Program-made: the position numbers and the translations under genes
Notes under the pieces: generated by a model
What the model was told of the DNA's origin: nothing
Seen by the model: the letters and a program-made list of their open reading frames with translations, nothing else
Database searches by the model: none
Source: Dendrophyllia cribrosa
Taxonomy: Eukaryota > Cnidaria > Anthozoa > Scleractinia > Dendrophylliidae
DNA length: 64,000 nt
Direction: 5' to 3'
NCBI GenBank assembly: GCA_024195265.1
Contig: JAJLRJ010000005.1
Coordinates: 16,729,536-16,793,535 of the forward strand
Shown here: piece by piece, positions 22,485 through 33,079 of the stretch
How positions within the stretch are numbered: position 1 is the stretch's first letter
Layout of the letters: each line of letters opens with the position of its first letter

Positions 22485-22599
22485 TTTCTGTCGTGTCACC
22501 TGCCCCGGGAATCGCTTTTTCTGCGGCCAACGCCGTACCTAGTTTACTTCCGGTTTCCAGAAATGACGTAACCTGTGATGTCATCAAAACGACGTCACG

Positions 22600-23495
22600 G
22601 CAGCGTCACGCGTTCACGCCGTAACGCCGCGAACCCCAACCCACACTACAGTAACCTTTACCTTCAAGTCCACCTTATAATAGGCAAAGACGAATCAGTG
22701 GCTTACTTGTGGTAGCGTTTTCTTATAAAAGCAATTTGAAATAGAAACGTGATGTACATAGATGCGTATTACGTGTAAGAGATAATTCTTGGGAACATGC
22801 GGGTTCTCATTGTCTTGTTGCTTTAGAAAAATTGCTGCTTTTGTTATGATACATTAAAATATATGACAAATGTTTCTTACGCGTGCGCATGTTTATCACG
22901 CAAAAGGAAGATCTTGTTGGGGGGAGGGGTGCGTGACTCGTTCCAGACCTTCCTCTGCTCGATTGATGGTGCAAGAGTTTATACAAACGAGTTGCTTTAT
23001 ACTTTCGTTGATCGTTATAAAAGCAAGCGATATCGTTCGTTTGCTGTTGTAAAACAAAACGATACTGTAACAAGACTCGGCTGTTGGATTTGTGAGACAT
23101 TGATGGTTAGTTTGATGCATCTGCTGTGACATTCATCGATCGCTTCACTTTGACAAATTTTGGTTAGATATTCTGCAAGGTAAGCGCTTGTCTGCAGCCG
23201 TTGTGAGTTTCAAACATGTTTTCCATGTTTTTTTTCGTTTTAGGAGACGTCTAGGAGGAAGTCACGATCATTTAAGCGAAATGGCTTTGCTTTGCGATTG
23301 ATATCCTTTGTATATCGCTACCGTGTGTGATTTTGCGTGTTTTCATACGTAGTATAGCGAAGAGTATAACCAATAATTAAGCAACTATAGTTCAAATATT
23401 TACCGTTCTAAGTTTTTCAGTTTATTTTGCGTGGTCCGGATCCGGGGTCAAAACAACTTTCAGAACTTTTCGTTTTGCTGGAACTATTTCCGTCA
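22600..23495. other. Non-coding stretch
   Basis: No supported gene, RNA or complete mobile element is seen. Confidence 0.45.
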
Positions 23496-23793
23496 TAATC
23501 ATAATAAATTTTTGATGAAACTTATAAATTTAATCAAAGTTAACGACAGAAGTGATAATTTAGGAGGAGAGAAACAAATTTATCCCTTTGAAATATATTA
23601 TTTCAGTTGAGGTCAAAATGTTGCAATTTGCATAATGTCAAAAGTAATTTGAAACCTTTCCAGTAACGCATATTAAACGCAGAGATTCCATAAAACATCT
23701 CGCAATCAGACACACGAAAATATATCTAGTTTTTATTCCTCGGTATCCGAAACACAGAAAAGAAAATTAAATGAAAAAGTGATCGCTTTAAGG
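23496..23793 (+). repeat. Dispersed repeat R2, copy 1 (copy 2 at 24772-25066)
   Basis: About 290 bp from ataataaa to gatcgctttaaggtt, repeated at 24772-25066 with scattered differences and one small deletion. The two copies bracket R3 and two R1 copies. Confidence 0.8.
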
Positions 23794-23959
23794 TTCGCCC
23801 GAGAAACATTCACTAGCACCAGCGAAACTCGCAAGACACGTGCATTGTTTACATCTTCTCCGACGGCGGTGAATTTTCAGTTGGCTGTTCGGTTCCTTCA
23901 ACTTCACGAAATAAAAATTCATGAAAGGCAAAAATCCGAAAGAAGTGAAATTAATTGGG
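23794..23959 (+). repeat. Dispersed repeat R3, copy 1 (copy 2 at 37186-37382)
   Basis: Starts cgcccgagaaacattcacta and ends gaagtgaaattaattggga. The same segment, with small indels, occurs at 37186-37382 next to the small element at 36994-37172. Confidence 0.8.
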
Positions 23960-24241
23960 ATTCCTTGTAGTAGGTGGTTTCAAGGATTTTAAAGCGAAAA
24001 AAATATACAAAGTTCTAAACTTATGTTTTTTTTAACAGTACCGAGCCGATCAGAGAAAAAATATAGACCTGAAACTGTAGCCTACTAAAGGGGGTGGGGG
24101 TGTGGGGTGGTGGGGGTGTGGGGTGGGGGGGGGGGGGGTGTGGGGTGGGGGCAGGTGGCGGTGTTGGGCAATTTTTCTGATCATGAATTTTTTTTCCGTC
24201 TTGATGTTGTGCAAGAAATTTTTTCGGGATTGCTCCATACC
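23960..24241 (+). repeat. R1 copy B, truncated
   Basis: Matches the first half of R1 copy A and stops at ttgctccatac, where copy C begins directly. The G-rich tract is longer than in copy A. Confidence 0.75.
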
Positions 24242-24771
24242 TAGGTGGTTTCAAGGATTTTAAAGCGAAAAAAATATACAAAGTTCTAAACTTATGTTTT
24301 TTCTAACAGTAACAAGCCTATCAGAGAAAAAAAATAGACCTGAAACTGTAGCCTACTAAAGGGGGTTGTGGGGTGGGGGGTGGGGGCAGGTGGCGGTGTT
24401 GGGCAATTTTTCTGATCATGAATTTTTTTTTCCGTCTTGATGTTGTGCAAGAATTTTTTTCGGGATTGCTCCATACCTTTTTTTTCCTTTCGCTCGCTGT
24501 GCATTATTATTTTTTTCTTTACTTTTGCTGTGCAGGAATTTGTTTTTAGTATTTGCCCACCCCTCCCCCCCCCCCCCCCTCTTAACAATAAAATGGTCCG
24601 TCCCTAAGGAGTGCTTGAAGCGGGCTGTGGAATGTAAATGTGGACTGGACTGTGCATATTGATAGATTCTAGATTAAATATTGTGGCTTGCTAATATAAA
24701 ACTCTAAAATGAAAACTGGGTGGAAACTGAGGCCAAACGAGCCAGTTTCGAAGCCCATCGGGCTCCTTGTT
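24242..24771 (+). repeat. R1 copy C
   Basis: Nearly full-length R1, joined head to tail with truncated copy B and ending with the same gcccatcgggctccttgtt. Confidence 0.75.
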
Positions 24772-25066
24772 ATAATAAAGTTTGAATGAAACTTATAACT
24801 TTAATCAAAGTTAACGACAGAAGTGATAATTTTGGAGGAGAGAAACAAATTTAGCCCTTTGAAACATATTTTTGCAGTTGAGGTAAAAATGTTGCAATTT
24901 GCATAATGTAAAAGTAATTTGAAACCTTTCCAGTAACGCATAACGCAGCTGTTTTATAAAACATCTCGCAATCAGTCACACGAAAATATATCCAGTTTTT
25001 ATTCCTCTGTATCCGAAACACAGAAAAGAAAATTAAATGAAAAAGTGATCGCTTTAAGGTTATTTT
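24772..25066 (+). repeat. R2, copy 2
   Basis: Direct repeat of 23496-23793. It is followed by about 95 bp (25075-25170) that matches, in reverse complement, the flanks of the Penelope insertion at 36441-36940. Confidence 0.8.
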
Positions 25067-25179
25067 CGCCAGTAGTAATATAAGTATGAAGATAAGCCCC
25101 GCTATGGCCTAGGTGACTAGGTACCTAGGTGCCTAGGTGATGACGTAGTTTGGTATAGGTAACTTATTAATATGTATTA

Positions 25180-25461
25180 GAGCAGTTTTCAATTGAGTGT
25201 CGTAAAACCAAAACCAAAGTAATTACTCTGACCAATCACAGCAGTCGTAAACAATCCAATGAACCAATCAGAGCTCGAAGCAATTACATGTAGCCGGCGC
25301 CAAGCGCGGGAAAACGCGTGCGAGCAAGTCACGATTGGTTTTGGTTTTACTTCTGATTGGTCGAGAAAATGGCGCGAGATTTTTTAGCCAATCACAAAGC
25401 GTAGCAATGCAAAACCAAAGCAATTGTGTAATTACTTTCGACAGTCAATTGAAAACTGCTC
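25180..25461. mobile_element. TA-flanked MITE (282 bp)
   Basis: Terminal inverted repeats begin gagcagttttcaattga and extend about 20 bp. TA lies on both sides (25178-25179 and 25462-25463), as for Tc1/mariner-type elements. The interior has several ccaatcac or gattggt motifs. It is inserted next to the end of the foldback arm at 25464. Confidence 0.75.
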
Positions 25462-25514
25462 TATCAACTGCCAATTCCTATGCAAATTATCTCCGGTACG
25501 CAGTTTAGGAGATA

Positions 25515-26316
25515 GAGCGATTTTCGTATGACCTTGAAAAACGGTTCGGAGAGTGTTTGCGATTTGTTTCATCCGCCAATGATTGAACAGATCGAAACAA
25601 AAGCCTCGTTTCGTTTCCCGCGTAAACAACCCTAATATGGCAAATGCGCTTGTTCGATAAACCAATCGGAATGTCAAAAACAGAATGACGTCAAACAGAA
25701 TATTGATTGCACGATTTTCAGAAAGTTCTCGGACGAAAGATCAAATGTGCTGTGTTGTGCGTGTTTTCGAAAGTCGGTGGAAATTTAATAGTGTTTTTTT
25801 ATCTGTGGTTATTTCAGAGGTCTTTCTCATTATAGCCAATGAAGTAGTCTTTCGTGCTTCGTCATTTCATCAGGAGTGAGTTTACACCGAAGGATGGAGA
25901 GCCCGAAGGTTCCATTTTCTTTTGTGGCCTCCCTCTTCCTCCAGCTTGACAATCTCCGGTCGCGATGAATTTTTTTGCAAATTGTTCGAGCGGTATTGTA
26001 GCATACGCGGTTTTCGCGTGCACTGACTGCATAGCCAAAATCTGGTACCTTTTTTGCAAGGGATAGGCTACGCCAGAGTTGTAAAGTCCTTCACGAGTAT
26101 TTACTCTCCAGTTCGGCATTTTGTTGTTTCGAGTTGCGGAAAAAAGCGGAAAATTACTTTTTTTTGGATTCAACACGTTGCATGTTCGATAAGCCAATCA
26201 AAATCCGCGCGCGTTTGACTCTGTTCGATAAACCAATCTAATGTTTACTTTTCGCGTTCATTTGTTGTTTTGGCTCTGTACGCGCGTTCCATTTCAAGGT
26301 CATACGAAAATCGCTC
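25515..26316. mobile_element. TA-flanked non-autonomous element (802 bp) inside DIRS copy 1
   Basis: Terminal inverted repeats gagcgattttcgtatgacc are about 25 bp long. TA is on both sides (25513-25514 and 26317-26318). DIRS copy 2 has the empty site, ggagataatgac, at about 27184-27195, which proves both the ends and the TA duplication. No intact transposase is visible. Confidence 0.9.
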
Positions 26317-26503
26317 TAATGACTTTCTACGCGTTATTCCATTGGCATGTGTAGCTTGTTATAGCACTATTTGTTGCTAGTTAATTAACTATTGTTTCGC
26401 TACGGGTATATATGGTCGTTAATGTATTCTGTTAGTCACTCTCGCTCCAGTACGTGTACCAGGCTACAAACTTTTTTTTTTTTGGAACTTAACCAAACGT
26501 TTA

Positions 26504-27007
26504 ACATGACGGATCCTGCCGGTGGTTTTGGTTCTTCTTCGTCCTCTTTTCCGGGCGACTCCCAAGCCGCAGTTTCGAAGGCCGTCGCGGATTCCATGTC
26601 AACGGTTTCGCGCGATTTGTCAACCTTGATCGACGCCCGAGATTCGTCGAAGAAAAAATTTTCGTTTGTCGAGGTTGCGGTTAAACGTGCAAGACTGACC
26701 GTTACGTTTTCAGGAGCAACGGGAATCAACAGCAATTTAAACACGCCGAGGCGGTTATGGAAGGTTAGAGTCAGTGAAAGACGCGCTCAATAGTAGTATC
26801 GCGAAAGCTAAGAGTTCCTTTGATGAAGGAGGGCGGAGAGAAAAGTTAGGGAGTCTAGTAAGAAGCGTGTTCGAAGACCAGACCGGAGATTTCAGCCATA
26901 TCCAGCGCCTTCTAATGATCGTCGCAACCAGCCTTTCAGTACCGGACAGCAGACGGATCAGTATGGTCGTGGTCCTTATGTGCGTGGTTCGCAGCCTTAT
27001 CGTTAGA
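26504..27007 (+). pseudogene. DIRS gag-like ORF, broken
   Basis: ATG at 26504 opens a Ser/Ala-rich N-terminus (MTDPAGGFGSSSSSF). The frame shifts near 26700-26760 into a helical segment (MEGLESVKDALNSSIAKAK), and an internal deletion joins this to a C-terminal Arg/Gln/Tyr-rich tail (PSNDRRNQPFSTGQQTDQYG) ending in TAG near 27007. The layout is that of DIRS gag proteins, which bind the element's RNA. It cannot make a full protein. Confidence 0.6.
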
Positions 27008-27529
27008 TTGGGCCTTGTCAGTTTAAAGATAAGTTTTAATTTTACTTCTTTTTCTCTAACTAGCTTTGTTTTACTCTCTGGTTTTTGCCTGGTACTTGGG
27101 GCAGGCCTTATTCTCCAAGCGAATATGGTTTATTTGCTTCTTTATTCAGCGTAGAATGCAAATTATCTCCGGTACGCAGTTTAGGAGATAATGACTTTCT
27201 ACGCGTTATTCCATTGACATGTGTAGCTTGTTATAGCACTATTTGTTGCTAGTTAATTAACTATTGTTTCGCTACGGGTATATATGGTCGTTAATGTCTT
27301 CTGTTAGTCACTCTCGCTCCAGTACGTGTACCAGGCTACAAACTTTATTTTTATATTCGTTATTTATCAGATGTGCGAGTAATCTTCGTTTTAAAGGGTA
27401 CCTTAATACTCTGGCTGTTTGTCCCGATCTTAATTTATTATCGCTATAATTTAGCACTTCGATAGCTTTTATATGCATTTGTTTTTTATATTTTTCACTT
27501 TCTTTTGCTTTTAGTGCTGGGAGTACGGT

Positions 27530-28925
27530 CAATTTGCTTCCAATTGTACTGGTAAGCCGGCCGGGCGATGGTCGCCAATGACTGAGTTCGGACGATGGTG
27601 ATGTTTCGGATTCCGATAAAGAAACGGTTGACTTATTGATCGAATGTCGTTCGTAAGATCTAATATTCTTCTAACGAGTTAGCTGTTAAAGGACGTTTGG
27701 CTTAGTCTTTCGATTTCTGGGAGCAGACGTCGAACGCTCCTTCCTTTAATCATGGGCGCCATTAAACAGGGTTATAGCTTATCGTTACTTGAATTTTCTA
27801 CCTTGTTGTTTTCTTTTAAACAATCGTTCAGCGTTAAGGAATGTTGATTTTGTTGATGCAGCGATTCTCGACTAATTTGATAGCAGCTGCTCGAAGAGCA
27901 TAGTTTTCCTCCGCACTGCGTAAATCCGCTTACGGTTGCCGAAGGCAAGAAGCTTCGTCTTGTCATAGACCTGCGCGAGGTTAATAAGTACTTAGTGGAA
28001 CCGAAATATCCGTAATTTCGCTATGGGAATTTACGTTCGCTGAGTGAAGTTTTCGAACAAGGGTTTGGGTTTTTTACGTGGGATCTTAAGTCTGGATATC
28101 ACCATGCAGACATTTTTCGTCCTCATCAATAGTTTTTGGGTTTCACGAGGACTCTAAATGGAGTTGTTAGATATTTCATGTTTGCTGTTCTTCCCTTCGT
28201 TTTCAGTACAGCATGCTTTTGTTTTACCAAGCTTTTGCGTCCCTTGGTTTGGAGATGGCGGCCATGTCACATAGCTGTTTTGTTTATTTGTATGACGGAA
28301 TTTCGGGTCAGCGCGATTGTGTTTCTTCCCGTGCCGCTAGCCTTGTTCAACGTTCGGATTTATCGTCAGCCGTCTTCGTTGAAAACCAAAACAAATCATA
28401 TTGGGAGCCCGTTCAGATCGGTGAATGGCTGGGTTTTCTGATCAACTCTGTTCAGCACGTTTTCCAGATTCCAGTGTCCATACTTGCGAGGTTGAAGCGT
28501 TCATTACAATCTTTAATCCAAGACGGTTATGCAACCTACGGGGAGTTGGCATGCCTCGCCGAGTCCATTATTTCATTAACCTTAGCGGTCGGTCCTATTG
28601 CTCGTCTTTTATGAGGCAGATGCACTCTTTCATCCAGACTAGGCCAGCTAGTGATGCTTCGTTTGTTTTATCAGAGCTTTTATTACAAGAGCCGAAGTTT
28701 TGGCTACAGCATATAGATTTTTTCAATGGTTATTCTATTTATGGTGTGTTTTCTGCCAGTTCAACTATTTACACCGACGCTAGCGACTTTGTGTTCGGCG
28801 GCTATTTAGCTACGTTAGATGGCGAACCGGTTCGGGGTATGTTTGAACCTTCTGATTTTGCTACTAGTTCGACTTGGCGGGAGTTGAAAGCTGTATTTTA
28901 CGTCCTAACGTGTTATGCCGACTAG
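27530..28925 (+). pseudogene. DIRS reverse transcriptase, broken
   Basis: A degraded Cys-rich motif (about 27510-27545) precedes the reverse transcriptase. Blocks recognised in several frames are TVAEGKKLRLVIDLREVNKY (27935-27995), WDLKSGYHH (28080-28105), a catalytic segment VYLYDGISGQRD near 28280-28315, and a long connection region with YTDASDFVFGGYL (about 28770-28810), the start of RNase H. The usual YLDDG is YLYDG here, so one catalytic Asp is lost. Frameshifts occur near 28130-28210 and 28610. It converts the element's RNA to DNA in intact relatives; this copy is dead. Confidence 0.8.
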
Positions 28926-29330
28926 TTGAGTCATCGCAAGTTTAAGTCTTTGTTGCCAATATGGGTGCCTCTCGCATTCTCACGGTCGGTTGTCCCAAGC
29001 CTCATTTGCTGTTGATATTTTCGTTTTGCGTTTAACTTTTGGCATTTCATTAGCATCTCAGTGGTTGTTCCGCGAGGAGAATTATCGCGCGGATCTGCTT
29101 CGCAGGTTTGTCGACAGGGATGATTGGGGTTTAAATCGTGCTGTTTTCCAGATGCTGGACGCGTAATGGGGTCCCCATTCAGTGGATCGCTTTTCATTGT
29201 ATTTCAGTTCTCAAGTAGCGAGGTTCAACTCCAAGTATTTTTCGCCCTGTTGTTCCGCGGCAGATGCGTTAGCTCTAGATTGGAGCGCGGACAATAATTG
29301 GTTGTGTCCATCTCGTCATTGCTGCGCTTA
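28926..29330 (+). pseudogene. DIRS RNase H and connection fragment
   Basis: Follows a stop at 28923-28925. Recognisable pieces are a degraded VFVANMGASRILT segment (about 28945-28985), then FREENYRADLLRRFVDRDDW (about 29070-29130) and RFNSKYFSPC (29222-29250). Motif order matches RNase H and the tail of DIRS polyproteins. Several stops. Confidence 0.6.
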
Positions 29331-29621
29331 AGCATTTGCGCTTCCATACCGGGATTGGGTCATGTACTCATAATTCCAAAATAGCCTACCAGTTCATTTT
29401 GGCCTTTCTTGCATGATAGTCCATCTCGGTTTCCGTCCTTTGTCAAGGAGTTCGTGGCACTCCCCAGACTACCGGATTTACTAATTGAGGGCCCTGGTCA
29501 GCAAGTGGTTTTGTCGTAGAAGACCTTCAGTATTTGTTAGATGTCCGTCCTTTAATGTGTTGCGCATTGATTTTCGCTGATACACTCTTCATTTTTTGAT
29601 TTTGTTTTTTGGTTAGTTGTT

Positions 29622-30500
29622 CACGTTTTCTACCTCCCATTTAGGTTGAGGCTTAAGTTTTGTCAGTGTGTTCATACCTCCCATTTAGGTTGAGGTTAAG
29701 TTTAGGGTGCGTTCATACCTCCCATTTAGGTCGAGGTTAAGTTTAGTGTACGTTAATACCTCCCTGATTTAGGTCGATGTATCAATTTGGCTAGCGTTTG
29801 CTACTCTCATTGAGATCCGGAGCCTAGTTAAGGGCGTTTATACCTCCCATTTAGGTCGAGGTTAAGTTTAGTGTGCGTTAATACCTCCCTGATTTAGGTC
29901 GATGTATCAATTTGGCGAGCGTTTGCTACTCTCATTGAGATCCAGAGCCTAGTTAAGGGCGTTTATACCTCCCATTTAGGTCGAGGTTAAGTTTAGTGTG
30001 CGTTAATACCTCCCTGATTTAGGTCGATGTATCAATTTGGCGAGCGTTTGCTACTCTCATTGAGATCCAGAGCCTAGTTAAGGGCGTTTATACCTCCCAT
30101 TTAGGTCGAGGGGCAAGTTTAGTATGCGTTCATACCTCCCATTTAGGTCGAGGTTAAGTTTAGTGTGCGTTAATATCTCCCTGATTTAGGTCGATGTATC
30201 AATTTGGCGAGCGTTTGCTACTCTCATTGAGATCCAGAGCCTAGTTAAGGGCGTTTATACCTTCCATTTAGGTCGAGGGTCTAGTTTAGTATGCGTTCGT
30301 ACCTTCCATTTAGGTTGAGGTATCAGTTTGGCGAGTGTGTTGCTGCTCTCATTGAGATTCAGAGTCTCATTTGTCGGTGGTTATATCATTCTTCCATTTA
30401 TGTCGTAGAGTCCGGTTTGACGAGCGTTTATACCTCCCTTTTTGATGGAGGTGTTTAGTTCGGTTTCCCCTTTATTCCTTCCATTTAGGGCAAAGCGTCG
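29622..30500 (+). repeat. Minisatellite inside DIRS copy 2
   Basis: Basic unit is a ctcccatttaggt(c/t)gaggttaagttta segment. It alternates with a longer block containing tttgctactctcattgagat, giving a higher-order period of about 125 bp repeated at least four times. It separates the reverse transcriptase region from the recombinase. Confidence 0.85.
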
Positions 30501-30635
30501 TAATTTTTTACCCAGCTGGTGTCATTTTACTCAGCTGCTATCAGTATGGTTTCATTTTGTCTGTTGCCTATATTCAATTTGTTTAGCTGGGGGCTAATTT
30601 GTTGTTTGTCTTCTAGATATCAGTCATGTTGGTAG

Positions 30636-31560
30636 ATGGCTCACAGTCTGACCGATCCTAATCTGTCCTTGCGAGTGCAGCAGGTTTTGGACTTGGTTCT
30701 TGCTTCAAATGCTCCAAACAATGTATCTAAATACTATTACGGCTGGAGTCGTTGGCGCCGTTGTGCACAGTCTAAACATGGAGTACCTTATATCCCTGCC
30801 GGGCCATTGCATGTGGCATTGTGCCATTTGGAGCTGACCGAAGGTGCCTTGAAGAATGATGGTAGCGCCATTGATTCTGCGTTGTATTGTATTTGATGGG
30901 GTCACAAGCTAGCTGGATTGGAATCGCCGACCATTCATCCGACAGTCGTTGCAGCCGCTGAATGAGCTAAGAGGAAATTGTCAAGACAAGTCCAATCCGA
31001 GGGATTTAGAGACTGTTGTAAGAATAGCTCAGGCAGTAGCGCTGTTTCCCGCATCTCTCGCAGAAATTCGCCTTTTGTTTGTATTATTAGTTGGCTATGC
31101 GGGGCTTTTTCGTATTTCCGAATTACTGGATATCAAGGTTTAGGATATATTAATTTCTGATATTGGAATGTCAGTTTCTGTTCCGCAAGGAAGGACGATC
31201 AATTTCGTAAAGGCCACACTTCTGTAATTGCTAGGTCTCGGAAGATTTCATGTGCAGCAGTGGCTATCACTGAGACAATTATTGATTTATTACCGTATTC
31301 TAAGGATTCTTTTCAGTTTCCGATTTTGCGTAGAATTGTAAGGAAAGAAGGGTTCTTGTTATCATAAGTCCCTTGGTATCAGTTATTCAACCATTCGTGC
31401 CGAATTCAGGAAGTATTTGTCTCCATTTGTTTGTGATGTTAACGATTACTTTATAGCTGTAAACTGAGTGACCCTGAATTGGTAGATAGACACGCAGGAA
31501 GGCGCTATGTACAACGTTCGCAGGCTGGAATGTTAGAAGTAACTATAAGTATGCTTATCT
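30636..31560 (+). pseudogene. DIRS tyrosine recombinase, broken
   Basis: The N-terminal core-binding domain is at 30636-30896 (LSLRVQQVLDLVL, VSKYYYGWSRWRRC). The catalytic domain follows in other frames: LLFVLLVGYAGLFRISELLD (31067-31130), where the Arg of FRIS is the first active-site residue, and later DPELVDRHAGRRYVQ (about 31475-31510). The segment that should hold the His-x-x-Arg pair appears deleted near 31440-31470. These enzymes integrate circular DIRS DNA. Multiple stops mark a dead copy. Confidence 0.7.
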
Positions 31561-31977
31561 AGGTCTTTTTGGCCAGTGGAGGGCCCGAGTTTGTGTCTTG
31601 GTCTCCACCCAGGTTTCCCGTTCCCCAAGAGGGTTATGTGGGTTTTTCCCGGCCTCCCTGACACTGCTCGTAAATTGGTCTGTTAGATGATGATTGTTTA
31701 TTTCGTTTATGTCTTTAACTCAGATGAGCTAATTGCTTAATTAAGTCTTGGCAAAGATTATTAAAGCGTTTGCCTGGTACTTGGAGCAGGCCTTATTCTC
31801 CAAGCGAATATGGTTTATTTGCTTCTTTATTCAGCGTAGAATACCTATTCCTTTTGTGTTATTATGAAACAATAGAAACAATAGACCGGCCCCAAACTTG
31901 CCCGCTCTTTTCCAACTCACTTCAAAACTAAACACATTAACAGAGATATCCTTTACAGACATAGATCAAAACAAAAT

Positions 31978-32053
31978 GCTTTGACCAGAACTGTACTCGA
32001 ACCTGGGTTACTGCGGCCACAACGCAGTGTCTTAACCACTAGACCATCAAAGC
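31978..32053 (-). tRNA. tRNA-His(GTG)-like sequence, probably SINE or pseudogene
   Basis: Minus strand. The acceptor arms gctttga and tcaaagc pair over 7 bp. The anticodon arm ctgcg-ttgtggc-cgcag is perfect, giving anticodon GTG (His), and matches the usual tRNA-His arm. A box tagtggttaagac and B-box-like gttcgagtac are present. The T arm is abnormal: its loop is about twice the normal size, so it is unlikely to act as a tRNA. Confidence 0.6.
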
Positions 32054-32347
32054 TGTGGATATCATAGCTGAATAAAACTAATTAGAGGTTTCCAAAACAT
32101 TCAAGTTTAGAAGCAATAAAATTACGCAGTATAAAAAAACCGCTTCTTATTCTTATTTTCCCAACATTCTTATTGCCGCTTCATCGCTAGACTGTATATC
32201 GATTTTCAGTTTCCCAACCATCACTCACTTTAAGTTTTAATGTCTTTACCGGTAGCTTCAATGTTCAAACTTTTAATTATGCGAACACTCAACTCTAAAT
32301 TTGCATGGAAAATTAGCACCCTCGGAAAAATAAACAAAGCAACCAAT

Positions 32348-32531
32348 AGACAAATTCGGCTAACGCATTGTTGTACCCAATTCAAACCTTTTGGGATTAG
32401 AACTCTTTGTTCGTCATATTTCCATATCAATGAAGCATTGACATGGAAATTATATGGATATATTGTGAACAAAGAATCTTATTCCCAGAAGGTTTGAATT
32501 GGGTACAACAATGCGTTAGCCGAATTTGTCT
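32348..32531. mobile_element. MITE (184 bp) in the left foldback arm
   Basis: Inverted repeats of about 45-50 bp begin agacaaattcggctaacg. The other arm (32770-32800, reverse complement) has the empty site. Comparison gives a 2-bp duplication, at. Non-coding. Confidence 0.8.
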
Positions 32532-32865
32532 ATTACATGCATTACTAAAACAATAAACCCGCACTCTGTTTAAGTTCAAATAAATTTAATAATAACAAAA
32601 CGCATTAAAGTGCCCCTGTGATCAAATTTTTGATTTTAATTTTTTTACATTTTCGTGTACAATTAGACTTCCCTACTCATCTTGCCAAATTTCAATTCAT
32701 TACGAACATCAGAAGTCATTTTATTTTAGCATTTATTTCCGAGTGCGGGTTTATTGTTTTAGAAACGCATGTAATTGGTTGCTTTGTTTATTTTTCCGAG
32801 GTGCTAATTTTCCATGCAAATTTAGAGTTGAGTGTTCGCATAATTAAAAGTTTGAACATTGAAGC

Positions 32866-32929
32866 TAGTGGTTAAGACACTGCGTTGTGGCCGCAGTAAC
32901 CCATGTTCGAGTACAGTTCTGGTCAAAGC
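32866..32929 (+). pseudogene. tRNA-His-like sequence, 5'-truncated copy
   Basis: Second copy of the module at 31978-32053, in the opposite arm of the foldback. The 5' acceptor strand is missing (it starts at tagtggttaag). The anticodon arm and enlarged T loop are the same. Confidence 0.6.
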
Positions 32930-33079
32930 ATTTTGTTTTGATCTATGCCTGTAAAGGATATCTCTGTTGTGTTTAGTTTTGAAGTGAGTTGGAAAAGAGC
33001 GGGCAAGTTTGGGCCGGTCTATTGTTTCTATTGTTTCATAATAACACAAAAGGAATAGGTATAGGAATTGGCAGTTGAT

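Larger units (their letters stand above)
25482..27157 (+). mobile_element. DIRS-type retrotransposon copy 1 (internally deleted)
   Basis: Left end gcaaattatctccggtacgc and right end ttattcagcgtagaat are the same as those of copy 2, which follows without a gap at 27158. Only gag-like coding sequence remains inside (26504-27007). A TA-flanked element (25515-26316) is inserted near the left end; the uninterrupted sequence is seen in copy 2 at 27158-27200. The tyrosine-recombinase mechanism of DIRS elements leaves no target duplication, which fits the junctions. Confidence 0.75.
27158..31842 (+). mobile_element. DIRS-type retrotransposon copy 2
   Basis: Direct continuation of copy 1 with the same left and right ends (last bases ttattcagcgtagaat at 31842). 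It carries reverse transcriptase and RNase H (27900-29330), a minisatellite (29622-30500) and a tyrosine recombinase (30636-31560). The left flank of copy 1 (ccaattcctat) and the right flank of copy 2 (acctattcc) are adjacent in the inverted copy at 33045-33080, giving the empty site for the tandem pair. All genes have stops or shifts. Confidence 0.8.
31843..33079. mobile_element. Foldback element with tRNA-like modules (left outer end at 25464)
   Basis: Left arm 31843-32580 and right arm about 32700-33060 are reverse complements, except that the left arm has about 220 extra bp (32034-32253) and a nested MITE (32348-32531). The outermost left 18 bp of the arm (25464-25481) were separated from it by the DIRS insertion. 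TA lies at both outer edges (25462-25463 and 33079-33080). No coding sequence. Confidence 0.7.

Noticed and set aside
22066..24588. Proline- or glycine-rich proteins on both strands
   Set aside because: They are translations of G-rich and C-rich tracts in the R1 repeat copies.
29622..30500. CRISPR-like array
   Set aside because: Repeats are contiguous minisatellite units with no unique spacers, inside a eukaryotic retroelement.
31978..32053. Functional tRNA-His gene
   Set aside because: T loop is about twice normal size and the copy lies in a foldback with a second truncated copy.
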